Below are positions 1-10,577 of a DNA stretch of 64,000 nt, one piece after another. A model generated the notes under the pieces. That model was not told the origin of the DNA and searched no databases. It saw nothing but the letters and a program-made list of their open reading frames with translations. The stretch spans positions 121,826 to 185,825 of the forward strand of contig NZ_JAPSLH010000007.1 of the NCBI RefSeq assembly GCF_031180965.1, written 5' to 3'. The DNA is from Chelativorans sp. Its GTDB lineage: Bacteria; Pseudomonadota; Alphaproteobacteria; Rhizobiales; Rhizobiaceae. Positions within the stretch are counted from its first letter, which is position 1. Each line of letters starts with the position of its first letter. Both the position numbers and the translations under genes were made by a program.

Positions 1-13
1 CAACCGCAAATAT

Positions 14-751
14 ATGCGCGAGACGGAGCGGGCGGAGGCCGCCAACAGGGCCAAGTCCGAATTCCTGGCCAACATGTCGCATGAGCTCAGAACGCCGCTC
101 AACGCCATCATCGGCTTCTCCGAGCTGATGCAGCAGGGACTGTTCGGGCCGCTCGGCAGCGAACGCTACAAGGAATATGTGAGCGACATCTACGCCAGCG
201 GCACCTATCTGCTCGGCGTGATCAACGACATCCTGGACATGTCGAAGATCGAGGCCGGCCAGTTCTCCATCCACCGCGAGATGATCGACCTCTCCCCGCT
301 CATCCGCGAGACGATGCGCGTGGTGACCCTGCAGGCCAGCAAGAAGGCGATCGAGCTTACCACCGACATTCCCGACTCGGTCGCTCTCTTCGCCGACCGC
401 CGGGCCGTGAAGCAGATCCTCATCAACCTGCTCTTCAACGCCGTGAAATTCACCGGGCAGGGCGGGAAGGTCACGCTGCGCGCGCGCAGGGTCGCCGGCT
501 CGCTGATGCTGACCATCGTCGATACGGGCTGCGGCATCCCGCGCGAGGCGCTGCGCAAGCTCGGGCGTCCGTTCGAGCAGGTGGAGAACCAGTATTCGCG
601 CAGCCACAACGGCTCGGGGTTGGGGCTGGCCATCTCGCGCTCCCTTGCGGAGCTTCACGGCGGCGCGTTGCGCATCCGCTCGGCGGAGGGCGTCGGCACC
701 GCCGTCTGCGTGCGGCTGCCGCTACGCCCCCAGGCGAAAGCGGCGGCATAA
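14..751 (+). CDS. Sensor histidine kinase, C-terminal part (HisKA + HATPase_c); probably begins upstream of window
   Basis: H-box '[23 protein letters not shown]', N-box '[13 protein letters not shown]', G-boxes 'DTGCGIP' and 'GSGLGLAIS'. Confidence 0.9.
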   Translation: MRETERAEAANRAKSEFLANMSHELRTPLNAIIGFSELMQQGLFGPLGSERYKEYVSDIYASGTYLLGVINDILDMSKIEAGQFSIHREMIDLSPLIRETMRVVTLQASKKAIELTTDIPDSVALFADRRAVKQILINLLFNAVKFTGQGGKVTLRARRVAGSLMLTIVDTGCGIPREALRKLGRPFEQVENQYSRSHNGSGLGLAISRSLAELHGGALRIRSAEGVGTAVCVRLPLRPQAKAAA

Positions 752-798
752 CGGCCCCGTTCCATCCTTGCCCAATTCCAGCTGGTTGCAGGGCGCCG

Positions 799-3700
799 TC
801 AGCCCTTCCGCAGCAGGCGGTCGAAATGCCCCCTCACCCGTCTGGCGGTATCGGCAAGATGTGCCTCCAGGACGGTAAGATCGGGCAGATCGACACTGCG
901 CAGGAGAATGTCGGCAAGGCCAGGCGGCACGTCCTGTGGGTCGAGCGGGCCGGTGAGGCACAGGCGCACGATCTGCGTCAGCATCATATAGAGGCGGTGC
1001 GCCTCCACCAGCTCCTCGCGCATCTGCGCGTCGGCAAAGTCGGGCGCAAGCGCGGCCAGGATCTCCCCTGTCCCGGTCGGGCGGGGATCGGCGAGGCACT
1101 GGCCGGAGAGCGAGGCGACCTGGGCGATGAATTCCAGATCGATGATGCCGCCCTTGACCAGCTTCAGGTCCCAGATGTCCCTTGCCGGCTTCTCCTGTTC
1201 GAGGAGATCGCGCATCTCCACCGCGTCGCGTCCCAGCTTGGCCCTGTCGCGCGGCATGGAGATGATCGCCTGCACCTCCTCCCTGGCCTCCTCGGCTAGG
1301 GAAGCGTCACCGGCCACCGGCCGCGCGCGCGTCAGCGCCATGTGCTCCCAGGTCCAGGCTTCGGTCCGCTGATACTTGCGGAAGGAATCGATGTGGGTCG
1401 CCACCGGCCCCTTGTTGCCGGAGGGCCGCAGCCGCAGGTCCAGCTCGTAGAGCACGCCCTCGGCCGTGGGTGCGGAGACGGCGGCGATCAGTCGCTGGGT
1501 GAGCCGGGCGTAATAATGCGACGGAGCGAGCGGCTTCCCGCCATCCGATTCCTCCGCGTCCGGCGCATGGTCGTAGAGCAGGATCAAATCCACGTCGGAG
1601 CCCGCCGTCAGCTCGCGGCTGCCGAGCTTGCCCATGCCGAGGATCGCTGCGTGGCCGCCCGTCACCCGCCCGTGGGAGCGGGCAAATTCCTCCTGGACCG
1701 CCTCGAAAGCTGCGCCGATCGTGAGGTCGGCAAGGTCGGAGAACGCCTTGCCGGCGCGGCTGGCATCAATGCTGCCGGTGAGCAGCCTGATGCCGATCAG
1801 GAATTTCTGCTCGGCAGCGAATATGCGCAGGCGATCCAGCTGGTCCTCGAAGGCGCGCGCGCCGGAAAGGAACGTCTCCAGCCGCTCGGAAAGATAGGCC
1901 CGGTTGGGCAGCTCCGACAGAAGCGCAGGATCGAGCAGGCCGTCGAAGACGTGCGGCCGGCGCGTGATGATCGCGGCAAGCCGAGGCGCGGTCCCCATGA
2001 TGGTGGCAAGCAGGTTGAGGAGCCGCGGATTGGACTGCAGGAGCGAGAAGAGCTGAATGCCGCTCGGCAGGCCAGAAAGGAACTCATCAAAGCGCAGCAG
2101 CGCCTCGTCCGCGCGCTGGGTGCGCCCGAAGGTTTCGAGCAGTGCCGGAGCAAGCTCCGTCAGCCGCTCCCGCGCCTCGGCCGACTGGGTCACGCGGTAA
2201 CGCCCGAAATGCCAGCCGCGGATGACCCGGCAGATATCGCTCGGACGCTCGAAGCCGAGTTCGGAGAGCGTGTTCAAGGTGCCCGGATCGTCCACATCGC
2301 CCGTGAAGACCAGATTGCCCACACCGCGCGAAAGCTGCGGCGCCGTCTCGAACAGCGCTGCATAGTGGCGCTCGACCGTGTGCAGCGCCTGGCGGAAGGC
2401 GCCGGCGAAGGCCTCGCCGCCGGGGTAGCCGAGCAGGCGGGCGATCCGCTCCAGGTCCTCCGCGCTTTCGGGCAGAAGATGCGTCTGCTCGTCCGCCACC
2501 ATCTGGACGGCGTTCTCGACCTCGCGCAGGAACCAGTACTGTGCGGTCAGCTCCTCCCCCGCCTCGGCGGTGATCCAGCCGCGCTCGGCGAGTTTTTCCA
2601 GCATCGCGGCGGTCTCGCGGCCGCGCAGTTCCGGAAAGCGGCCGCCGGCGATAAGCTGCTGCGTCTGCACGAAGAACTCGATCTCGCGGATGCCGCCGCG
2701 CCCAAGCTTCACATTGTGGCCGAGAACAGCGATCTCGCCATGGCCCTTATGGGCGTGGATCTGGCGCTTGATCGAATGCACGTCGGCAATCGCCGCATAG
2801 TCGAGATATTTGCGCCAGACATAGGGCTGCAGTTCGCCCAGGAACCGCGTCCCTGCCTCAAGGTCCCCGGCGATGGGCCGGGCCTTGATCATGGCCGCGC
2901 GTTCCCAGTTCTGGCCACGGCCCTCATAGTAGTTGAGGGCCGCCTCCACTGGCAGCGCCAGCGGCGTCGAGCCGGGGTCCGGCCTCAGCCGCAGGTCGGT
3001 GCGGAAGACATAGCCGTCCTCCGTGCGGTCCTGCAGGATGCGCACAAGCCGCCGCGTAAGCCGCACGAAGAGATCGACCGCCTCCAGCGGCTCGACGATA
3101 GCCGGCGCGGCGGGATCGATGAGGACGATGAGGTCTATGTCGGAGGAATAGTTGAGCTCGCGCGCGCCGAGCTTGCCCATGGCAAGCAGGATCCATCCGC
3201 TCCCCTTCGCGGGTTCCGATGCATCGGGCAGGCGCAGCTTGCCCTGGCGGTCAGCGTCGCGCAGGAGAAAATCGGCCGCCGAGCGTATGCAGGCCTCGGC
3301 AAGGAAGCTGAGCCGCGAGACGGTCCTGGCAGCATTCGCCTCTCCAGCCAGACTGCCGAGGGCGATCAGGAAATGTGCCTCGCGCTTCAGCCGGCGCAGC
3401 GCCTTCATGACGCTTGCCTCGCTGGCACCCTCCGCCAGTCCCGCCGCGCCGATCTCGCTGTTCAGCCGGTCGAGCCGCGCCTGCAGCCCTTCGCCGAAAA
3501 GCGCTTCAAGGTTTTGCGGCGCGCGCCGGGCGCAATCGCGCAGATAAGGCGAAAGATCGAACACGGCGCCGAGGAAGTCCGCCAGCGGCCCGCCTTCCGA
3601 AAGGAGCGCGGCCAGCTGCGGGCAGTCCCGCTCTCCCGCGACTTTGCCGAGCGAGGCCAGTTCCTCCCTCGCATGGGCCGCGTCGAGGGGAACGAGCTTG

Positions 3701-3816
3701 CGCATGGGCATGCCGAACCAGGCGGCGCCGTCCGCGCCATTCAGCGGTTGGTCATCGGCCATGGCAGCCAACGAGGTTTCGAGCGGCGGCGCGCCGTCCG
3801 TGGTCTCTTCTGCCAT
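799..3816 (-). CDS. glnE: Bifunctional glutamine synthetase adenylyltransferase/adenylyl-removing enzyme
   Basis: 1005 aa with two nucleotidyltransferase motifs ('GSGWILLAMGKLGARELNYSSDIDLIVL' and 'AILGMGKLGSRELTAGSDVDLILLYD'). Confidence 0.95.
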   Translation of the reverse strand: MAEETTDGAPPLETSLAAMADDQPLNGADGAAWFGMPMRKLVPLDAAHAREELASLGKVAGERDCPQLAALLSEGGPLADFLGAVFDLSPYLRDCARRAPQNLEALFGEGLQARLDRLNSEIGAAGLAEGASEASVMKALRRLKREAHFLIALGSLAGEANAARTVSRLSFLAEACIRSAADFLLRDADRQGKLRLPDASEPAKGSGWILLAMGKLGARELNYSSDIDLIVLIDPAAPAIVEPLEAVDLFVRLTRRLVRILQDRTEDGYVFRTDLRLRPDPGSTPLALPVEAALNYYEGRGQNWERAAMIKARPIAGDLEAGTRFLGELQPYVWRKYLDYAAIADVHSIKRQIHAHKGHGEIAVLGHNVKLGRGGIREIEFFVQTQQLIAGGRFPELRGRETAAMLEKLAERGWITAEAGEELTAQYWFLREVENAVQMVADEQTHLLPESAEDLERIARLLGYPGGEAFAGAFRQALHTVERHYAALFETAPQLSRGVGNLVFTGDVDDPGTLNTLSELGFERPSDICRVIRGWHFGRYRVTQSAEARERLTELAPALLETFGRTQRADEALLRFDEFLSGLPSGIQLFSLLQSNPRLLNLLATIMGTAPRLAAIITRRPHVFDGLLDPALLSELPNRAYLSERLETFLSGARAFEDQLDRLRIFAAEQKFLIGIRLLTGSIDASRAGKAFSDLADLTIGAAFEAVQEEFARSHGRVTGGHAAILGMGKLGSRELTAGSDVDLILLYDHAPDAEESDGGKPLAPSHYYARLTQRLIAAVSAPTAEGVLYELDLRLRPSGNKGPVATHIDSFRKYQRTEAWTWEHMALTRARPVAGDASLAEEAREEVQAIISMPRDRAKLGRDAVEMRDLLEQEKPARDIWDLKLVKGGIIDLEFIAQVASLSGQCLADPRPTGTGEILAALAPDFADAQMREELVEAHRLYMMLTQIVRLCLTGPLDPQDVPPGLADILLRSVDLPDLTVLEAHLADTARRVRGHFDRLLRKG

Positions 3817-3834
3817 TAGCCATACTGCTCGCCA

Positions 3835-5241
3835 TCACCCATTCTTGCCCGTGGGGAAGACCATCGCAACCGTGAGACCGCCGCCCTCCCCGGAAAGTTC
3901 CAGCCGTCCGCCGTGGAATGTCATCACGGCCTTGGCGAGGCTTAAACCCAAGCCGGAGCCCGGCTGGCTGCGGCTTGCTTCGAGCCGCACGAAGCGCTCG
4001 GTCGCGCGTTCCCGGTCTTCTTCCGGTATTCCCGGCCCGTTGTCGCGCACGCCGAGCCGCACCGCCTGAGCCTCCCAGCGCAGGAAGACCACGACGGAAG
4101 GCTTATCGCCGAAGCCGGCCGAATATTTCATGGCGTTGTCGACGATATTCGACAGGGCCTGGCCAATGAGCTCGCGATTTCCCTCCACCTGCACGGTCTC
4201 GGTCGCTTGGGCGCGCAGGTCCACTCCCATCTGCTCCGCCACCGGCTCATAGAGCTCCACCACATCGGCGACGATGGCGGCGAGATCGACCTGCGCCGTG
4301 CTCTCGGCCGAATAGCCGGCCTCGAGCCGCGAGATCATCAGGATGGCGTTGAAGGTGCGGATGAGCTGGTCGGACTCGGCGATGGTCTGCTCCAGCGCCT
4401 CGCGGGCCGCGGCCGGCCCCGCATTGCCGTTCAGGGCCGCTTCGGCGCGGTTGCGCAGGCGCGTCAGCGGCGTCTTCAGATCATGGGCTATGTTGGCGGA
4501 GACCTGCTTCAGCCCCTCATTCAGCGCGGCGATGCGGTCGAGCATTGCGTTGAGGTTTTCCGAAAGCCGGTCGAATTCGTCGCCGGCTCCGGTGACGGGA
4601 AGCCGGCGCGACAGGTCGCCTCCCATGATCTGACGGCTTGCCTCCGAAACGCTGTCGATGCGCCGCAACGCGTGGCGGCCGACAAAGAACCAGATCAGAA
4701 GCGCGCCGAGCCCCATCATGCCCAGGGCGGCGGCGAGCGCACGCCGGATGACCCGGCGAAACTGCTCCGGCTCGCCGAGATCGCGGCCGACGAGCAGGAT
4801 CATCTGGTTGGGCAGGCGGATCACCTGCGCCACCGCCGTGTGATCGCTGTCGCTGCGCATGGCGCCGCGTTCGCCGTAGCGGCGGTAGAAGAAGGGGCGC
4901 TCGGTCCACCCCGGCTCGTCGAGGGCGCCGGGCTGGATGCTCTCCACATTTCCCGACAGGATGAGGCCGTTCGGATCGGCGATGAGATAGAGGTTGGCGC
5001 CCGGCTGGCGCGCCCTGATCTCCACCAGGCGCACGAGGCCGGGCAGGCCGGCGCGCTGATAGGCCCGCGCCAGGTCGGAGACCTCCTCGACGATGGCGTC
5101 CTGGGTCTGCGCCGTCAGCATGCGGGCGGAGAGCGAGCTGACATAGATCACCAGCACGACCGCGCAGGCGGCAAACAATACCAGATAAAGCGCGGAAAGC
5201 CGCGCGGCCGTCGTCTTCATGATGGCCGGGAGAGCGGCCAT
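3835..5241 (-). CDS. Sensor histidine kinase with HAMP domain
   Basis: N-terminal TM, HAMP-like region, 'SANIAHDLKTPLTRLRNRAE', 'DNGPGIPEEDRERATERFVR', 'GSGLGLSLAKAV'; adjacent to response regulator. Confidence 0.9.
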   Translation of the reverse strand: MAALPAIMKTTAARLSALYLVLFAACAVVLVIYVSSLSARMLTAQTQDAIVEEVSDLARAYQRAGLPGLVRLVEIRARQPGANLYLIADPNGLILSGNVESIQPGALDEPGWTERPFFYRRYGERGAMRSDSDHTAVAQVIRLPNQMILLVGRDLGEPEQFRRVIRRALAAALGMMGLGALLIWFFVGRHALRRIDSVSEASRQIMGGDLSRRLPVTGAGDEFDRLSENLNAMLDRIAALNEGLKQVSANIAHDLKTPLTRLRNRAEAALNGNAGPAAAREALEQTIAESDQLIRTFNAILMISRLEAGYSAESTAQVDLAAIVADVVELYEPVAEQMGVDLRAQATETVQVEGNRELIGQALSNIVDNAMKYSAGFGDKPSVVVFLRWEAQAVRLGVRDNGPGIPEEDRERATERFVRLEASRSQPGSGLGLSLAKAVMTFHGGRLELSGEGGGLTVAMVFPTGKNG

Positions 5242-5916
5242 TCAGTCGGCCCGGAGCATATAGCCCGCGCCGCGCACTGTATGGAGGATGGGTTTTTCGA
5301 AACCCTTCTCGATCTTCCCCCGCAGGCGCGAGATGTGCACGTCGATCACATTGGTCTGAGGGTCGAAGTGATAGTCCCAGACATTTTCCAGAAGCATGGT
5401 GCGCGTGACCACCTGCCCGGCATGGCGCATCAGATATTCGAGAAGGCGGAATTCGCGCGGCTGAAGCGTGATCTCCTGGCCGCCGCGCCGCACGGTGTGC
5501 GAAAGACGGTCGAGCTCAAGGTCGCCCACCCTGTAGACCGTCTCCACGTCGCGCGCGCCGGCGCGGCGCTTCAGCACCTCGACACGCGCGAGAAGCTCCG
5601 AAAACGCGTAGGGCTTGGTCAGGTAGTCATCGCCGCCGGCGCGAAGGCCCGTCACGCGGTCGTCCACTTCGCCCAGCGCGGAGAGGATCAGCGCCGGCGT
5701 GGTGTTCCCCTTGGCCCGGAGGCCGGCAATCACCGACAGGCCGTCGCGGCGCGGCAGCATGCGGTCGATCACGAATACGTCGTAGTTCCCGTTGTCGGCG
5801 AGCGCGAAACCGGCGTCTCCGTCGGCGGCGAGATCGGCCGTATGCCCGGCCTCGGAAAAGGCTTTCTTGAGAAAGCTCGCCGCCTCGCGATCGTCTTCTA
5901 TGATCAGAATCTTCAT
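5242..5916 (-). CDS. OmpR/PhoB-family response regulator
   Basis: 'MKILIIEDDREAASFLKKAF' receiver, 'VFVIDRMLPRRDGL', winged-helix C-terminus 'NVIDVHISRLRGKI'. Confidence 0.92.
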   Translation of the reverse strand: MKILIIEDDREAASFLKKAFSEAGHTADLAADGDAGFALADNGNYDVFVIDRMLPRRDGLSVIAGLRAKGNTTPALILSALGEVDDRVTGLRAGGDDYLTKPYAFSELLARVEVLKRRAGARDVETVYRVGDLELDRLSHTVRRGGQEITLQPREFRLLEYLMRHAGQVVTRTMLLENVWDYHFDPQTNVIDVHISRLRGKIEKGFEKPILHTVRGAGYMLRAD

Positions 5917-5966
5917 GGCGCCCGACTATACACTAACTGCCGCGCATCCCGGCCGCCCATGTGAAA

Positions 5967-5996
5967 GCGGCGGCGGGTTCGCCCCGCCACCGCCGC
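5967..5996 (-). terminator. Possible intrinsic terminator downstream of degP
   Basis: GC-rich hairpin gcggcggcggg-ttcg-cccc...ccgccgc; only a weak T-run follows on the minus strand. Confidence 0.4.
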
Positions 5997-6027
5997 CGGA
6001 AAGCGTCCGTGGGTCCGCGCCCGCGGC

Positions 6028-7542
6028 TCAGCCGATCGGCAGAGCGACGAAGCGGTTCGCGTCGTCGCGGACGACCTGCAGGAGAACCGCGCCGCGGCCC
6101 GCCTCGCCCGCAGCCTCCACCGCTGCCGACAGATCCTCGGCCGACTTCACCGGCCTGGAGTTGACGGCGCGGATGACGTCGCCGGGCATGATGCCATTGT
6201 CCTCCGCCGCGCTGCCAGGCTCGACATTGGTGACGACAAGCCCGTTGCCGTCATCGGACGGGGTGACGGTCATGCCGAAGCTCGTGGTCTCGGCCTGCCC
6301 ATCGCTTCGCCTCTCGGGCGCGGCGGAAGCCACCTGGTCCGTGTCGGGCATCTCGGCCACCTTGACGGTGATCTCCTGGGACTTGCCGTCGCGCCACACC
6401 GTCACGTTGATGTTCTTGCCGATGTCCTGCTCCGCGACGATGCGCGCAAGCTCGCGCGGCGAGGCGACCGGCTTGCCGTCGAGCGCGATCACGACGTCGC
6501 CGGCCTGAATGCCGGCCTCTGCGGCGGGCTGGCCTTCCTGGGGCTCGACGATGAGGGCGCCCTTCTGATCCTTCAGACCGAGGGACTCGGCGATCTCCGG
6601 GGTCACCTCCTGGATCTGCACGCCGATATAGCCGCGCTCCACCGTGCCGTCGTCGATGAGGTCCTCCACAACGGTCTTCGCCAGGGAGGCGGGGATCGCG
6701 AAGGCGATGCCGACATTGCCGCCGGAAGGAGAGAAGATGGCGGTGTTCACGCCGACCACCTCGCCGGCTAGGTTGAAGGTCGGGCCGCCCGAATTGCCCT
6801 GGTTGACCGCGGCGTCGATCTGCAGGAAGTCGTCATAGGTGCCCGCGCCGATATAGCGCCCGCGCGCCGAGACGATGCCCGCGGTCACCGTGCCGCCGAG
6901 GCCGAAGGGGTTGCCAACAGCCACCACCCAGTCGCCGACGCGCACGCTGTCGTCGCTGCCGAAGCTCACATAGGTGAACTCGCGGTCGGCATCGACCTTC
7001 AGCACGGCAAGGTCGGTGCGCGGGTCCTTGCCGACCAGATCGGCCTTGAGTTCGGTGCCGTCATCAAGCACGACCGTGTACTCGCTGCCGCCCTCGACCA
7101 CGTGATTGTTGGTGACGAGATAGCCGTCGTCGGAGATGAAGAAGCCGGAGCCCTGAGAGATCGGCCGCGGGCGCTGGGGCGCGCGCTCACCGCGCGGAGC
7201 CCCGCTCCGGGGCCCCTGGAACTCGTCGAAGAAGCGCCGCAGCGGGTGGTTCTCAGGCAGATTCTCGAAGCCCGGCATGTCAAAGAAAGGCGTCGCCACC
7301 GTGCCCGCCGCTGGCGCATCGCCGCTCACGCGCACGCTGACCACGGCGGGCGTGACCGCCTGCACCACATCGGCAAAGCTCGGCGCCTGGACCGGCCGCT
7401 CGAGCTTGACGGGTTCGGCAAAGACCGGAACCGTTCCGGTGCTGACGGCGCCGAAGCCGATCGCGCCCGCGATCGCCACCGACGCCACGGCGGCAGCGAG
7501 CCGGGTGCGTGTCTTTGAAGTTACCTTGTTGCCTGCATTCAT
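6028..7542 (-). CDS. degP: DegP/HtrA (Do family) periplasmic serine protease with two PDZ domains
   Basis: Signal peptide, catalytic 'TNNHVV', 'TDLAVLKVD', 'NQGNSGGPTFN'; internal ATG at 7542 is the likely start. Confidence 0.92.
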   Translation of the reverse strand: MNAGNKVTSKTRTRLAAAVASVAIAGAIGFGAVSTGTVPVFAEPVKLERPVQAPSFADVVQAVTPAVVSVRVSGDAPAAGTVATPFFDMPGFENLPENHPLRRFFDEFQGPRSGAPRGERAPQRPRPISQGSGFFISDDGYLVTNNHVVEGGSEYTVVLDDGTELKADLVGKDPRTDLAVLKVDADREFTYVSFGSDDSVRVGDWVVAVGNPFGLGGTVTAGIVSARGRYIGAGTYDDFLQIDAAVNQGNSGGPTFNLAGEVVGVNTAIFSPSGGNVGIAFAIPASLAKTVVEDLIDDGTVERGYIGVQIQEVTPEIAESLGLKDQKGALIVEPQEGQPAAEAGIQAGDVVIALDGKPVASPRELARIVAEQDIGKNINVTVWRDGKSQEITVKVAEMPDTDQVASAAPERRSDGQAETTSFGMTVTPSDDGNGLVVTNVEPGSAAEDNGIMPGDVIRAVNSRPVKSAEDLSAAVEAAGEAGRGAVLLQVVRDDANRFVALPIG

Positions 7543-7679
7543 GGCGATATCAGCTCCTCTTGGCTGGCAAATCCTATCGAGCCTTGCAGCTCCGCTGTGC
7601 ATCAGATAGGACCGGGCACCTTACGATGCCATTTCCGCGGCATGAAACTTTCGTAATGTTGTCAGTGCCGGCTCGGAGC

Positions 7680-8147
7680 CTATTCGTTCCGCTCCAGCAC
7701 CTTGCGTAGCGCCGCTTCCTCTTCCGCCGAAAGTCCGGCTGTGGCTTTGCCGCCGCGCCTGCGGAAGGCGAGAAAGGCGAGAATGCCTCCGCCCAGAAGG
7801 AAGAGGGCCGGAGTCGCCCAGAGCACCGCGTTGCGCGGACTGAAGCGTGGCTTCAGCAGCACGAACTCCCCGTAGCGGGAAACGACATAGTCCAGCACCT
7901 CCGCGTCGCTGTCGCCGGCCTCGATGCGTTCGCGCACCAGGACGCGCAGGTCGCGCGCAAGCTCCGCGTCGGAATCGTCGATGGACTGGTTCTGGCAGAC
8001 CATGCACCGCAGCTCGGCGGACAGGTCCCGCGCCCGCGCCTCGAGGGCGGGATCGGCGAGCATCTCATCCGGCTGAACGGCGACGGCAGGGCCGCAGAGG
8101 GCCAGGAGGAGGCCGACGGCAGCCAGTCCTGCCCCAGCCCTCTTCAT
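7680..8147 (-). CDS. ccmH: Cytochrome c-type biogenesis protein CcmH/CycL
   Basis: '[23 protein letters not shown]' with CXXC motif and C-terminal TM; 4-bp ATGA overlap with ccmF. Confidence 0.93.
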   Translation of the reverse strand: MKRAGAGLAAVGLLLALCGPAVAVQPDEMLADPALEARARDLSAELRCMVCQNQSIDDSDAELARDLRVLVRERIEAGDSDAEVLDYVVSRYGEFVLLKPRFSPRNAVLWATPALFLLGGGILAFLAFRRRGGKATAGLSAEEEAALRKVLERNE

Positions 8148-10129
8148 GCCCCCTCGCCCGCGGCCGCCACCGCCAGCTTGCGCCTTGCCGGAACACCGAC
8201 GCGCAGCCTGCGGTCGAACAGCGAAACCGCCCCGCCGACCATCATGACCAGTGCGCCCAGCCAGATGAGGGTGACCAGCGGCTTCCACCAGATGCGCACG
8301 ACGAGGCCGCTCGCCGTCTCGTCGCCGATCGAGACATAGAGCTGGCTCAGCCCGAACGTCCTGATCCCTGCTTCGGTGGTGGGCATGCCCCGCGCGGCGT
8401 AAAACCGCTTGGACGAGACGATCTCGCCCAGAGATGCCCCGCCTTCGCCTGTCACGGCGAACACAGCGCGGTCCTCGGTGTAGTTGGGGCCGGTGAAGGG
8501 CCGAAGATTCTCGAAAGTCAGCGAATAACCGCCGATCTCGGCGACCTGGCCCGGCCGCATGGTCAGGATGCTTTCGGCTTCCAGCGTCGTCACGGCGACG
8601 ACGCCGAGCGCCGTCAGGCCGAGGCCAGCATGTGCCAGCGCGGTGCCGAACATGGACAGCGGAAGGCCGGCAAGCCTGCCGAGGGCGACAGAGGGCGGGA
8701 CCTTGCCGATGCCGATCTTCAAACAAAGATCCGTCAGCGCGCCGAAGATGAGCCACAGACCGAGCGCAAGCCCGAGGGCCGCGAAAGCCGAGGCGCGGTC
8801 CATGAGAAAATAGCTGACGATCCCGCTCAGCGCCGCCGCAGCAAAGGCGATCTGCAGCCGCTGCGCAGCCGCCAGAAGGTCGCCGCGCTTCCAGGCAAGC
8901 AGCGGCCCGAACGGGACGGCCACCAGCAAGGGCAGGAAGAGCGGGACGAAAGTGAGGTTGAAGAAGGGCGCGCCGACGGAGATCTTTTCCCCCGTGAGCG
9001 CCTCGATGAGCAGCGGATAGAGCGTGCCCACCAGGACCGTCGCTGCCGCGGTGGTCAGGAGCAGGTTGTTGAGGACGAGTGCGCCTTCCCGCGAAATCGG
9101 GTGGAACAGCCCGCCGGGCGCAAGCGCGGCCGCGCGCACCGCGAAGAGCGCAAGCGCCCCGCCGATGAAGAAGACGAGGATCGCCAGGATGAAGACGCCG
9201 CGGGTCGGATCGCTGGCGAATGTGTGGACGGAGGTGAGCACGCCCGAGCGCACCAGAAAGGTGCCGAGCAGCGAAAGCGAGAAGGTGAGTATGGCGAGCA
9301 GCACCGTCCAGATCTTCAGCGCCGACCGCTTCTCCATCACGATGGCCGAGTGGAGCAGCGCCGTGCCGGAGAGCCAGGGCAGGAAGGAGGCGTTCTCCAC
9401 CGGGTCCCAAAACCAGAAGCCGCCCCAGCCGAGCTCGTAATAGGCCCAGTAGGAACCCATGGCGATGCCGCCGGTGAGAAATGCCCAGGCTGCGAGCGTC
9501 CAAGGCCGCACCCAGCGCGCCCACGCCGCATCGATGCGCCCTTCGATCAGGGCCGCAACGGCAAAGGAGAAGGAGATGGAGAAGCCGACATAGCCGAGGT
9601 AGAGCAGCGGCGGGTGGATGGCGAGGCCGATATCCTGCAGGATCGGGTTGAGGTCGCGCCCCTCGATCGGCGCGGGCTGCAGGCGGTTGAACGGATTGGA
9701 CGTGAAGAGGATGAAAAGGAGAAAGGCGCTGGCGATGAGCCCCTGCACGGCCAGCACATTGGCCTTGAGCGTCGGCGGCAGGTTGCGGCCGAAGGCGGCG
9801 ACCAGCGCGCCGAACAGCGCCAGGATGAGCACCCAGAGCAGCATCGAGCCTTCGTGATTGCCCCAGGCGCCGGTGATCTTGAAGAGAAGCGGCTTGGCAG
9901 AGTGGGAATTCTCCCAGACATTCAAGACGGAAAAGTCTGACTGGACATAGGCGAGCACGAGCGCCGCGAAGGCGGCCGCGACCAAGGCAAAGCCGGTGAT
10001 GGCCACCGGCTCGCCGACACGCATCAGGGGAAGGCTCCCGATGCGCGCGCCCATGAGCGGCGCAGCGGACTGCACCAGCGCCAGCGCGAGCGCCAGCACC
10101 AGGGCGAAATGGCCGAGTTCGACGCTCAC
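8144..10129 (-). CDS. ccmF: Cytochrome c-type biogenesis protein CcmF/CycK (heme lyase)
   Basis: Polytopic protein with WWD-type motif region '[26 protein letters not shown]'; GTG start inferred at 10129. Confidence 0.95.
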   Translation of the reverse strand: MSVELGHFALVLALALALVQSAAPLMGARIGSLPLMRVGEPVAITGFALVAAAFAALVLAYVQSDFSVLNVWENSHSAKPLLFKITGAWGNHEGSMLLWVLILALFGALVAAFGRNLPPTLKANVLAVQGLIASAFLLFILFTSNPFNRLQPAPIEGRDLNPILQDIGLAIHPPLLYLGYVGFSISFSFAVAALIEGRIDAAWARWVRPWTLAAWAFLTGGIAMGSYWAYYELGWGGFWFWDPVENASFLPWLSGTALLHSAIVMEKRSALKIWTVLLAILTFSLSLLGTFLVRSGVLTSVHTFASDPTRGVFILAILVFFIGGALALFAVRAAALAPGGLFHPISREGALVLNNLLLTTAAATVLVGTLYPLLIEALTGEKISVGAPFFNLTFVPLFLPLLVAVPFGPLLAWKRGDLLAAAQRLQIAFAAAALSGIVSYFLMDRASAFAALGLALGLWLIFGALTDLCLKIGIGKVPPSVALGRLAGLPLSMFGTALAHAGLGLTALGVVAVTTLEAESILTMRPGQVAEIGGYSLTFENLRPFTGPNYTEDRAVFAVTGEGGASLGEIVSSKRFYAARGMPTTEAGIRTFGLSQLYVSIGDETASGLVVRIWWKPLVTLIWLGALVMMVGGAVSLFDRRLRVGVPARRKLAVAAAGEGA

Positions 10130-10139
10130 ATCCGCTCCC

Positions 10140-10574
10140 TCACTGCTCCTGCCACACACCCTCCTCCTTCAGCCTTTCGGCCACCTCGCGCGGCATATAG
10201 GTCTCGTCGTGCTTTGCGAGCACCGTGTCCGCCACGAATACCCCGTCCGATCCCAGCGTTCCTTCGGTGACCACCCCCTGCTCCTCGCGGAAGAGGTCCG
10301 GCAGGATGCCTTGATAGACCACCTCGACCTCGTTTTCGCTGTCCGCGACCACGAAGCGGACGCGGGTCCCCTCGCCGCGCTTGATGGAACCGGGCTGGAC
10401 GAGGCCGCCGAGACGGATGCGCTCGCCCGCCGCGGCATGCTGCGAGAGAAGGTCGGCCGGCATGTAGAAATAGGAGGTCTGCTGTCCCAGCGCATAGAAG
10501 GTCAGGCCCGCCGCCAGGGCGAGAAAGCCCATCCCCGTGCCGATGATGGCCAGCCGCTTCTGCTTGCGCGTCAT
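10140..10574 (-). CDS. ccmE: Cytochrome c maturation protein CcmE/CycJ (heme chaperone)
   Basis: '[24 protein letters not shown]', '[12 protein letters not shown]', '[11 protein letters not shown]' heme-binding His motif. Confidence 0.95.
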   Translation of the reverse strand: MTRKQKRLAIIGTGMGFLALAAGLTFYALGQQTSYFYMPADLLSQHAAAGERIRLGGLVQPGSIKRGEGTRVRFVVADSENEVEVVYQGILPDLFREEQGVVTEGTLGSDGVFVADTVLAKHDETYMPREVAERLKEEGVWQEQ

Positions 10575-10577
10575 GGC

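Noticed and set aside
1342-3819. 825-aa plus-strand ORF
   Set aside because: Antisense to glnE, which has clear domain motifs; the long open frame is a high-GC codon-bias artefact.
4207-5964. 585-aa plus-strand ORF
   Set aside because: Antisense to the HK/RR pair; His/Arg-rich low-complexity translation with no domain motifs.
7847-9940. 697-aa plus-strand ORF
   Set aside because: Antisense to ccmH/ccmF; highly charged artefactual composition.
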